From Hyperoodon ampullatus (lineage: Eukaryota > Chordata > Mammalia > Artiodactyla > Ziphiidae), in contig OX457064.1 in assembly GCA_949752795.1 (NCBI GenBank), positions 104,261,454 through 104,325,453 on the forward strand: a stretch of DNA of 64,000 bases. Reading direction: 5' to 3'. Of the stretch, positions 12,501-24,400 are shown in pieces. The notes under the pieces are model-generated. The model did no database searches and was not told the origin of the DNA. It saw nothing but the letters and a program-made list of their open reading frames with translations. Made by a program: the position numbers and the translations under genes. Positions within the stretch are counted from its first letter, which is position 1. Every line of letters starts with the position of its first letter.

Positions 12501-15402
12501 TGCTGCAGGTTAGTTAAAGCTTCTGTCTGAGGACTAACTTTTCCATTAGTTAGATGGGCTTTAGGAATTACAGATATCATCATTTTAACTATAGTCACAA
12601 AGAATTATTATTACTTTTGCAGAAGCAGTCATCAAGAGGCAACATTTTAAGGTTTAAATAAAGTGGATTTTATTTGTATTTTGGTATATTTTTCTGCCTA
12701 ATTCAGTTTACATTTGATAAGTAGGTTACAAACTGCTGCCTGTTTTTAGATGTGTATGACCATTTTGTATAGGGAAATGGCACACAATGTATGCCTTACT
12801 ATAATCTAATAATCATGCCTTTGATATTACTGATTTAAAATAGACATAAAACCGAAAATGTCCAGTGAACAGCTGGTGAGCAACTGGATGTTACCTTCTT
12901 CCCCTTGAGTACGTTAAAGCTTTCCTTGATTTTTAAAGTGTATTTAAAGTTTTTTTAAGTTGAATTATTTATACTTTAACTTATTTAACTTACGGAATTG
13001 AATCCAAGACTGCTTACTCAGTGACATGATTGCTACCATATTGACTGTTTCATTTAAAAGCCACCCCCCTGAACCCTCCCCAGGCTTCTAGCTCATGTTT
13101 ACAGTGTGATCTTTCATTGACTGTGTTTTTTTCTTGTATCATGGCTAGTTTTTTCATGATGTTAATATTCATAAGTGGTATACTTATTCTGTACTCACAG
13201 CGTTTTCATTACATGGCACATACATCATGCACACGCGTTTCACACTCTGACAGCAGGATTCACCGTGTGTCCTAATGCAGAGCTGGTCTGTTTTTGCTAC
13301 TCTTTGATGTTTTCCCCTTGCTGACCCCACACATGTCATCTCCTGAGGGCACATGTCACCATCACCTCACGCACAGTCACTTGGGTTCTTCTGACATATG
13401 AACATTTGACGTAGTCATTCCAGTGTGACGGTTTTAAAGGTATAGTACATTCTGTATTTGTTAAAGTTACTTTTTAAAAAGGTTATTGAGAGAAATGTGT
13501 AATGTTTCTTTTATATTTATATGAAATTCAGTTTGCCAACCCAGACTTTATGGAGTCCATCTCGGACGTTGTTGATGAAGTCATACAGAACTGCCCCATC
13601 GATGTCCGTCGTCCACTGTATAAGGTATAAGCTGCCTGGGTAAGGTGCTCGGGTTCATTCCACAGTTAAAGGCCCAGCATTCTTGGAATAATAGGTTCTT
13701 AACGTCAGTGTGCAGATGTTCCTGTTTCACTCCTGTCTTACAGGATTTGTTAAAGGCCAGCATACTGGGGAAATATTTTTCTTGGAGTGGAGATGACTTA
13801 AATGTTTGGAAATAGGACTCAGCTCACCAGAAGTGTTTAAGTATTCTCATGGCTTTATTCTTACCTGGCCAGCTGTATTTTAAACTGGACAATTTTAACG
13901 TTATGTATTGATGGAAAGATGAAGGGTATCCTTCCCCTCATGGGTTCCATGAATTCACTGGTCTTGCTTCATGCATATTTAGGCTTGTGCCAAATGTGCT
14001 GTTGCCAGGAAGAGGTCAGAGCCGGAAGTGAAGCAATCAGGTAGAAAATACTCATGTAATTTTCAGCCCTCAGCCTCTGCCCTGTCTTACCTTCTCAGCC
14101 CAGGGACCTGAGTTTAAAGAGGAGCATATTAGGCTCAGGAGTGAGGGCTTAATAAATTTTGTTTCATCTACACAATGGGATACACTACGCAGTCTTTAAA
14201 AAGAATGAGGTGAATCAGTGTAAATTCAAATGAAAAGATGTCTGTAGTATACATTGTTAAGTGAAAAAGCATGTTGTAAAGTTTACACGTAGTAGTATTT
14301 TATTTAAAAATATAGTTTGCATATATATATGAAAAGGTTTTGAATGAATGCTAAACTCTTAAAGAAAATAACATATCTTTGGGGGTAGAAGATGCATAAC
14401 TTTTACCTTCTACTTCTTGTGTTTTAAGATTGAAATTTTAGAGTTAACAAATGTTATTTTTATTATTGGAAAACATTTTCCTATGTAGACAACTTTTTAT
14501 GGGTGAAAACAAATTATAATTCTATTTTTATTGTTACATGTCCTTAATTAAACAGCTCTCTCCTCCAACAAAATGTGCAAGAAAGGGAAACTAGAGACAG
14601 GTGGGAGTATTAGTAAGTTTAGTAAAATACATGCCTTGCTCTCCCTGCTTCTTAAATCTCACTTAACATCAGCTGTGTCTTCTTGTCCATGAAAGCAAGG
14701 AACAGGTGTGCACGTTTTAGTCTTTATTTCATCCTAACGGAAAAGAAACTTCTGCCGGCGGTTACAGATTGTTCATGGCTGAGATTTTTTCTCATCAGAC
14801 AGTTTAGTTCACTTTCAGTACATTTACAGGAAGTAGAGATGGCCTTGTAACCTGAGCTCCTTGTTTAATAGATGATGGCCCTGAGCCCCAGAGATGGGAA
14901 AAGGAGGCAAAACTAGAGGGACCTGGGTCACATGGAGCAAACTGGTCTTGGACTTCTAAAAAAAATTACTGAGGTATAGTTGATGTACAATATTATGTAA
15001 GTTTTAGGTGTACAGCATAGTGATTTGCAATTTTTAAAGGCTATATTCCATTCCTAGTTGTTACAAAATATTGGCTCTGTTCCCTGTTTTTGTGCAGTAG
15101 ATCCTTGTAGCCTGTTTATTTTATACGTAGTAGTTTGTACCCCTTAATCCCCTACTCCTGTCTTGCCCTTCGCCCCTTCCCTCTCTCCACTGGTAACCAT
15201 TAGTTTGTTCTGTATATCTGTGAGTCTGCTTTTTTTTGGTTATGTTCACTGGTTTGTTTTCTTTTTTAGATTCCACATATAAGTGAGCTCATAGTATTTG
15301 TCTTTCTCTGATTTGTTTCACTTAGCATAATACCCTCCAAGTCCATCCATGTTGCTGCAAATGGCAACATTTCATTCTTATTTATGGCTGAGTAATATTC
15401 CC

Positions 15403-15467
<65 letters not shown>

Positions 15468-18400
15468 CACCACATCTTCTTTATCCATTCATCTGTTGAT
15501 GGTCGCTTAGGTTGCTTCCATATCTTGGCAATTGTAAACAATGCTGCTATGAACGTAGGGGTGCATATATCTTTTTGAGTTAAGTGTTTTCATTTTTTTT
15601 GGATACATACCCTGAAGTGGAATTGCTAGATCATTAGGTAGTTCTATTTTTAGCTTTTCGAGAAACCTCCATACTGTTCTCCATAGTGGCTGCACCAATT
15701 TACATTCCCACCAACAGTGCACGAGGGTTCCCTTTTCTCCACACCCTCTCCAACATTTGTTTTTGTGGTATTTTTGATGATAGCCATTCTGACAGGTGTG
15801 AGGTGACAGCTCACTGTGGTTTTAATTTGCATTTCTCTGATGATTAACGGTGTTGAGAAACTTTTCACGTGCCTTTTGGCCATCCCTATGTCTTCTTTGG
15901 GAAAATGTCTGTTCAGATCCTCTGCCCATTTTTTGATTGGGTCGTTTGTTTTTTCTCATGTTGAGTTGTATGAGCTGTTTATATATTTTGGAGGTTAACC
16001 CCTTATCAGTCGTATCATTTGCAAATATCTTCTCCCATTCAGTAGGTTGTCTTTTCGTTTTATTGATGGTTTCCTTTGCTGTGCAAACGTTTTAAGTTTA
16101 ATTAGGTCCCATTTGTTTATTTTTGCTTTTATTTTCTTTGCTTTAGGAGACAGATCCAAAGAATATTGCTGTGATTTATGTCAAAGAGTGTTCTGCCTGT
16201 GTTTTCTTCTAAGAGTTTTATGGCCTCTGGTCTTACATTTAGGTCTTCAACCCATTTTGAGTTGATTTTTGTACATGGGGTTAGAGAGTGTTATAATTTC
16301 ATTCTTTTATATGTAGCTGTCCAACAGACAGTTGAGTTTTGAGAGGGGTTAAGCGCCGGGTAGGATCACTTAGCTAAGTGGCAGGGTTGGATTTTGAGTC
16401 CGCTTGCCACACCTTTGAAAACGCGTGCTTTTTCCACCACATCACACTGAAGATTGTGTAAAATGTGGCAGGAAGACGATTCCGCAAAGAGGGAAACCCT
16501 GTCCCGACTGCTTCACCCCCTGGAAAAGTCACTTCACCCCTGAGGCGTTCGAGGGCTTTCTGCTCGGCCCTGGTCGCCTGAACCTGCTCCGCCAGCCGCG
16601 TGGGTGCTTCTGTGCGGGACCTTGGCCGAGCTACGGCAGCCTTGCGAGTGGTTTAGGACCTCAGTAGGCTTGGTGGGGGGCTGACTGGCGGTGGACCGTG
16701 TTTGTCTCCTTTGTCGGGCTCTCTACCCCGTGGGGAAGGAGGGACACAGTGGGGCCCGGTCTGCGCTGCCACCCAGCAAGCAGGTGAGAAGCTAACCCTG
16801 GTGTCTCGGTGCTCACAGCACACGTTCACTTGTGTGTTCACGGACTGTCCCCTGCGGGGCGGCTCCCCTGGAGTGTCACCCTGGTGGTCACCCCTGTGGG
16901 GGAGCCGGCTGGCAGGCACCTGGCTCCCGCCCGTGGCCCATCGCTGCCACGTGGCCCGGCCGCACTGCCAGCCCTGGGCGTGGGGAGGGTGAGGACTGTC
17001 TGCTGGCACCTCTGCCACAGCCACCACGAAGGGGACTTGTTTCCAGAAGAGAGGGCTTGATGAGTGAATGCAAGTGTAATATCGAAGCCTAAAAATGCCC
17101 TTTCCTGCGTGTTTGCCTGCCAGGTAATGGCTGTCGTCGTGCTTTTCCCCATGGTGGTTTTAGACCAGGGGTTGGCCAGCTCTTTCTGCAAAGGGCCAGA
17201 TGGTAAGTATTTTCAGCTTTGTGGGCCATTCGGTCTGTGTTGCTGCCAGAGGACACGTGAGTGACCAGGAGGGGCTGTGTTCCCAGGAACTTTGTGTATG
17301 AAAACAGGCGTTGGGGACGTAGGCGGGAAGCGTGATTCTCACACTTTCCGGCTCAGGCCTCACACACTCATTCACTGACTGCAGCCAGGGCTGCTGTTGG
17401 GAAAGGCTCCTCTCACCCCAGGGCCCTGTGGCCCCCGCAGGCCACTGCTCTGGCCCCTCGTCTCCAGAGGCCGTCACCCCGTGTTCCGGGCTCCCGGGGC
17501 AGCATCCTGGGCGGGCGGCCTTGTTCTTCGGATTCGCTCTGAACTTTTGGTCCCGCTTTCCTCCTCCTCCTCCTCCTCCTCCTCCAGAGTTTAGCCGTGA
17601 GCTTGCCATGGAAAGAACCTTCCACTGCGACATCTGTGTTCATGAAATGCACACATGTACAGTTTGTGGGATTTTGAAAGTAATTAAGAGACATACTACA
17701 TACAGGTGCTTCTGCAGAACACGTGGGCGTCTTGCTCTGGAGAGCTCTGTTCACGTGTCTTTAGGTAGCATGTCTTTCCTCTCCAGCCTTACCGTTACTT
17801 TGTCATTCCCTCCTCTGTTACCGATGTTTCTTCCTACCTGCTGGGCCCCCTTTTGTCAGTGTCCCAGACACGTGCCCTGGGGCTTAAAAAGTACTCAGTA
17901 ACCACTAAAGAAGTAGGAAGCAGGTTCGTACCCAAAGAAACTCATGATTGCCAAGGGGAAGCAGCCTGTCTGCTGAGCCCTGCTGGATTCCGTGCCTGGG
18001 CAAGGTGCCCCTCCAGGAGGCTGGTTTCCTGACTTCTGCCTCCGTGCACTGTTCCCGCAGTGCCCACAGGCTCAGACGGGTTGCTGAGGTGGCCGAACCA
18101 GCCAGAGGGGAAGCCACAGGCCTCGCAGGAAGGGTTCTGAGGCTGTTGCTTGGTGCCCTGAGCTCTGCTGCTCAGCTCACAGCCTCAGAGGAACGTGTCT
18201 CCCCGTGGCCTCACCTGCTCCCAAAGGCGCTGTCTGGACCAGTCGGGCCTGGACGTCTTATGTTTCTCAGGCTCAGTCTTGGGAACTGTAGGTGGAGTTG
18301 CTTATGGAGAAGTGAGCAGGAGGAAGCACCCGAGACCTTCTTGGTCTTTGAGCTAACACCTTCCTCAGGCTAGTACACAAGAAAAAGAAGTTGGTGGAGA

Positions 18401-21400
18401 ATAAAATGTGGCTTTGAAAATTTAGAATCTTCAAAAACGTAAAACAGTTTTTTTTGGACAAAAGGAGTTATAACCTAATTTTTATTTCAGTCTGGCCTGT
18501 AGATCAGAAGGGTATTCACATGCCCGCTTTTTCTGTTCAGTCTCTAAGTATGATGGAGGTCGGGTCTGGAGGGGACTCGTGTGTGAGAGCCAAGTCTTGG
18601 AGGCCTGTGATTTCCCCACGAAGCCAAGTCATTGCAGGCAGCAGGTGCTGCTTGAAACAAGACGTTTTCGGCCCTGGCTGTCCATGGGCGTCACCCCAGC
18701 AGCATTAAAATATACTGATGTCTGGGTCCCACCCCCAGAGATTCTGATGTAATTGTCCTGGGCATCTGGATTTTAAAAGCTTCCCAGATGATTTTAATGT
18801 GCAGCTAAATTGAGAACCACTGTTAGCAACTAGTCCACTCTGGGGTTAGTCAGCGTTTAGTAGCTTTCCTGCTTTACTCGAGGGCAAAGCCAGTTTTGAG
18901 TTGCTTTGTAATGCAGCTGGGTCTCTACTAAATACAAGACACTATTGTTGTTAACTTAGAGGACTTAAGTATGTATGAGAGATGGATCTTGTCTTCAAGA
19001 GCTTATAAAAAAGCTAAAAATAATACTGAAATAATTCTCACGGGAACCACCACAAGCTAAATGTCGTTTATTGAGGTGTCATGGAAATTTAATGAGAAGG
19101 GCTCAAGGACGGCTTGGAGAAGGTGGCAGGGAGCTGGTCTTAGGGCTCAGCCTGCAGAGAGGAGGTGGGGATGCAAGCCAGGGGGAGGGCACTTGGCATA
19201 GGTGGCAGCGCGGGCGCAGGGCAGGGGCTGCAGAACCCCGCCCCGGGTGGAGCCCAGAGTGGTACTGAAGGTGGTGGGGAGCAAGTCCCGGAGGGGGGGC
19301 GGGGCTGGCAATTCAGTATTTTTAGACCTGCTTTGGCAGTGGGCTGGGAGTTGTTAAAAATTCTCATTCCTTGTGTTTGTCAAGCAGACGTGACTGCATC
19401 TTGATGTGGTTCAAGGAATGATTTTTCTGGAACAGATTGCTTGAATTGGGTTGTATGTAAGTATGTTAATACCTTTTAAGTCAGAGGAGCTATTGCAAAG
19501 TGAGTTATATATGTATTTTTATTCTTAATGGTGAACGAGTTGAAATATCTTTAATACTTAGAGATCGAAATACACATTTTAAGACGTTATTGGTTTGTTC
19601 CACCCTTTTCACAGTAGACCTTCTATTCAGGTGAGATCCCAAGTGCAGTCTGACGTGTGAGCAGATGGGCGGGTGGTTTGGGGCCAGCTGGTGGACAGAG
19701 CAGGCTCGGGGCTTGCCGGTCCGGCCCCCGGCTCCACGCGCACCCCCATAGTTGATGCTTCCTGCCCAGGTGTCCAGAAATGACAGGGTCCATGTGCCGC
19801 TGGGGAGGGACGAGTGACGTCGCAGCTGAGCGTTGACCTGCCGGGTGGAGAGGAACTTCCAGAGGCTTATTGTTATGAGAGAGTGAGGAGGGGCCGATGG
19901 TGACTGTTTTGACACCGTTTTGACAATGTTGAGCAAATGTGCACTGAGCCTCCAAGGAGGGCCCGGCCTCACGTGGGCACCGGGATAGACCCTGACGGGA
20001 GTGTGTTGGGCTTGAGGCCAGCGCCTCATTCTTGTTCCCAGGACCTCTAGCTCCTTGGAAGAGGCCCCATCCGCGTTAGGGAGGACGCCCTTAACGTTGA
20101 CCACATCTGCAAAGTACCTTCACAGCGACACCGAGGTTGCCGTGTGGGTCAGTCATTGGGTGCTGTAGCCAGATCAAGCTGACACACAAAGTTAACCATC
20201 CAAGAAGCCAGGAAGGAGCAGTCGAAGAAAGAAGAGAAAGAACACTCTGGGAGTCAAGGGGGAGACAGCTGTCATCAGCTGTGTCAGGTGACGCTGAGAG
20301 GTCACCCAGGACGAGGGTTCTCGGTGAGGGTGCGGGCAGAGGCCAGGTTACAGCAGCTGAGGGGAGGAGTCACTGGGGGAGAAGACGTGCAGGTAATTCT
20401 CGGAAGACATTCGTCGTCGGTTTTTACGTCTCCTTTGGTTAGGCAGCCGTTTCGAGCCAGCCTGGAGTTGGATTTCCTCTAGGACAGGGCGGGGCATCAT
20501 ACGGCCCACCTTTGAGAAGTAAGTTTGTTCAAACTTTGCTGGGATTGCAGTCTTTGGGTTCTGTCTGAGTAAAAAAGCTCTTGTGCCGGGACTTCCCTGG
20601 TGGTCCAGTGCTTAAGAATCCGTCTTGCAATGCAGGGGACGCCGGTTCGATCCCTGGTTGGGGACTAAGGTCCTACATGCCGCGGGGCAACTAAGCTCTC
20701 GCGCTGCAACTACTGAGCCCACGCGCCACAACTAGAGAGCCCGCGTGCCACAACTAAGACATAACGTGGCCAAAAATAAAAATAAATATTTTTATAAAAG
20801 TTTGAGAACTGCTGTAACAGAATAAGTTGCATGCTTCCCTAAAAAGCTGTGAATTTTTTTATTTTAAAAAAAGCTCTTGTCCCTAAAGAGGGACAAGCCT
20901 TTCAAAATTTCCACGTAGGGGTGGTTGCCGGGAGAGTTGTCGTCTTAACCTGTAGCATGCGGTGGGGGTGGAGACTTCACTGTGAGCATCTTACTTTGTG
21001 CCTCTGGTTAATGGAGGAATAGCATGGTGGATAGGGGCACGGCGTGTCTGTCAGACGGGATTAAGAGTACGAATAGAGTCTCCAGCACAAAGTATACTTA
21101 ACGTTACAGGAATGGGAGTTTTTGTTATTTTTAATACTATATAAGGTATTGAATGAGCTTATTATTAACATAGACTTTGTCTTTCTGGCTTAAACGTCAG
21201 GTGGCTAACAGGCTATGTGTATTGTTCATGATGATGTATGCTAGGATGTTCTTTACTAGCATAAAGACAGGGCCTTTGCTTTTGTAGAGGTAGTTTACGA
21301 TTGAGGCTTTTATTTGACATCATGGGATAAACAGTTACGCAGCAGAGTAAGCTGCAGTTTGTAGAAGAACCCAGTCCACACGGTGGTCTGGGTACGCAGA

Positions 21401-24400
21401 TAGCGCAGCCGCACTGAGTGAGGAGGTGCTGTGCAAATTGGGCTCCGCGGCCTTTCAGCAGGTTGGCGGACAGCACCATAAAACACCATCTTAGTGTAGG
21501 AAACGTAGACTCTACAGGTGAGCGAGGATTATCGTTTCTGGCTTAAAATGCATTTAGAAAATTTGAGAAGTGCCAGAGTCTTTAAGAAAGAAAACAGTAA
21601 CCACTGACTTTATAAAAACGACTGAACTTTTCCCAAAGTGGTTGTATCATTTATACTTCCACCAGCGATGTGCAAGAGTTTCATTTGTTTGTATTTTAAC
21701 CTAAACTTGGTGTGTAATGGATTTGGTTTGTATGATCCTGATTACAAATGCTGTTGCCTATCTTTTCACGTACTTATTTGTCATTTGTGTATCTTCTTTT
21801 GTGAAATGTCTGTTTGAATCTTTTGCCCATTTTTTAATTGGCTTGTTTATATTATTATTGAGTTGTAAGAGTTCTTTTTATATTCTGGATATAAGTCCTT
21901 TGTTAGATGTATGTATTGCAACTACTTTTTCCTAGTCTGTGGCTTGTCTTTTCATTTTCTTAGTGGTATCTTTTGAAGAACAGAAGTTTTCATTTTATAA
22001 AGTTCAATTTATCAGTTTTTATTTTTTACGGTTCACACTTTTTATGTCCGATCAAAGACATCTTTGCCTACATCATAGTCATGAAGACTTTAAGAAGATA
22101 TTTTCTTCTAGAAGCTCTGTAAGCTTTAGCCCTTGCATTTAAATCTGTGATCCATATTGAGTTAAATTGTATGTGTGAAGTAAGGTAAATAAGCAAATGT
22201 TCATTTCTCCTCTGTGGATATTAATTATTCAGCATCATTTGTTGCAAAGACTATTCTTTTCCTGTTGAAGTGTCTTGGCTACTTTGTCTGAAATCATCTG
22301 ACCACGTATACACAGTGTATACACAGCACCGTTTTTTGTTTTTTAATTTTTATTTATTTATTTTTGGCTGTGTTGGGTGTTCGTTTCTGTGCACGGGCTT
22401 TCTCTAGTTGTGGCGAGCGGGGGCCACTGTTCATCGTGGTGCGTGGGCCTCTCACTGTCACGGCCTCTCCCTCTGTGGAGCACAGGCTCCAGACGCACAG
22501 TCTCAGTAGTTGTGGCTCATGGGCTTAGTTGCTCCGCGGCATGTGGGATCTTCCCAGACCAGGGCACGAACCCGTGTCCCCTGCCTTGGCAGGCAGATTC
22601 TTAACCACTGCTCCACCAGGGAAGCCCCACAGCACCGTTTTTATTGTTGTCTGAATGAATGAAAAAATGAATCTTCTGTGTTACACCTTTGAAAGCAACT
22701 CAAGATCTTGCAATGCTTCTGATCTTAACGAACATTCGTTTTCATACCCTGGTGAGTTAATTTTTAAATTAAAAAATCCATTACAGAGATATGAGAAGTA
22801 ATTGCAGCAACCGACCCAAGACTGTATCCTGGAGTGGAGAGAAAAATGCTAGAAAGAGTGCTAATAGTGCAGGTGACAGAATTGGAAGAGCAGTGATGGA
22901 TTTAGATAAAGTTTTTTTTAATCAATATAATTCATGAAGTCGAGAATTGAACTGTGAGGCTTATTCTAAGATACGATGCCCAGAATATCAAGAATGCTTT
23001 TAAATTGTGATTCTCAGTAGCAAACAGATACGCAGTTTATGTGAAGGTGTTAGCAGGCGAAGAGACCTGTCTCTTCAAGAAGGTGGGGATCAGAATGCCC
23101 TTGTTTGACTCTGTTAAGGTTGCCATCTGACCTGTCCGGGACTTGGTCCTGGTTCTCGCAGCTCCTGGCCAGGTCGAGGAGGAGCGTCGGTGAGCAGGGA
23201 TGACCCCTGGGAGCGGCGTGGGTTGGTGGCCCCTTGGCTCTGATAGGAGCCGAACCGTCTCCTGTTGTTTCGGAGCGATTTCTCCACAGGTGACTGGCTG
23301 CAGTGGTGATTATTCATGATGTTGATCCCAGGGTAGGATGTTGTCTGGAAGATCTAGATTTGCCGTTTGTCAAGAGAAAACGGGGAGGGGTGTTGGTAGG
23401 AGACGGCCCTTTGAGAAATGGAACAGGCAGCGTGTTTTCACTTGGTTATAGTTGAGGAAGAAGCACCGAGAGAAAGAATTTGTGACACAGGAAAAAAGTA
23501 CAGTTTATACTTTCTTGATAGCATTAGCTCTGCTTCGGTGATCATCTTTTCACATAGATTGAAGTGTGTTATTCAAACAAGCGATGGGGCGCGTGGGGTG
23601 TGTTGTGGGCAGGTCAGTAGGCCAGCGTGGGCGGGTGATCTCACGCAAGGAAACCTCTGCTTTGTGTCTTTTAGAATGTCGTGCTTTCAGGGGGCTCGAC
23701 GATGTTCAGGGACTTTGGACGTCGCCTGCAGAGAGACTTAAAAAGGGTGGTGGACGCCAGACTGAGACTCAGCGAGGAGCTCAGTGGCGGCAGAATAAAG
23801 GTGAGGCCCCTCGACAGCACAAGTCAGCGGGCGCCCGTCTGGGCAGCGAGGGAAAAGTGCAAGATGCAGCCACTCTCAGCCACCGTGTGAAGTGACATTC
23901 AGAGGTTTGTCACCTGGACTCACCCCAGGTGTGCGGTCAGGGCGGATACGGACCTCGTGAGGCAGCTGCGCAGCTTTACACTGCCCACCGACCCACGCAC
24001 GCCAGCAGTTTCCTTTGTGTGTAGGAGGTCAGGCGTGTAGTGTAATGACCAGCATCCCAAGGAGACGGGTCAGTTTACAGTGAGGAGATTTAACGGCCTT
24101 TGGGAACATTCTCATTAAACCCAGGTGACTGACACGGGCAGGGCGTTAATGCTGTGTTCCTCCAAGATAATGATTCTTAACTAGCTGGTGAATTAACTCA
24201 GTTTACCCAGGCAGGCTTGGGCTTTGGTATGGGGTGAACGGGAGCTAACCTGCGTGTCCTCACCTAGTGTGATCACACTGTTGGCAAAGTGTAATTCTTA
24301 TAGTATTTTTGGGACACTTAGTGTTATTTGGAATTATCTCTAAATGCTAAAACATCTAATTTGTTTAGTTAAAAAAATCAGTTGGGTTATTTGCTTGGAT

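Larger units (their letters stand above)
13625..23674 (+). other. ACTR3B large intron (10 kb)
   Basis: GT-AG intron of 10,050 bp, phase 0. It holds an old sense L1, a 1.4 kb antisense L1, hAT fragments, an MLT-like LTR end, a SINE with apparent 3' transduction, another antisense L1 and a long-form SINE. The interval 16,330-17,160 is GC-rich unique sequence. In 18,830-20,030 and 20,881-21,600 I see no nameable element and no supported exon. Confidence 0.8.

Noticed and set aside
17332..17901. 189-codon plus-strand frame in intron
   Set aside because: No domain, includes a CTC trinucleotide run, and no splice context.
19505..20104. 199-codon open frame on the minus strand inside the large ACTR3B intron
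   Set aside because: It runs partly through an MLT1-like LTR, has no recognisable domain and lies antisense within an intron. Long chance frames are expected in GC-rich stretches.
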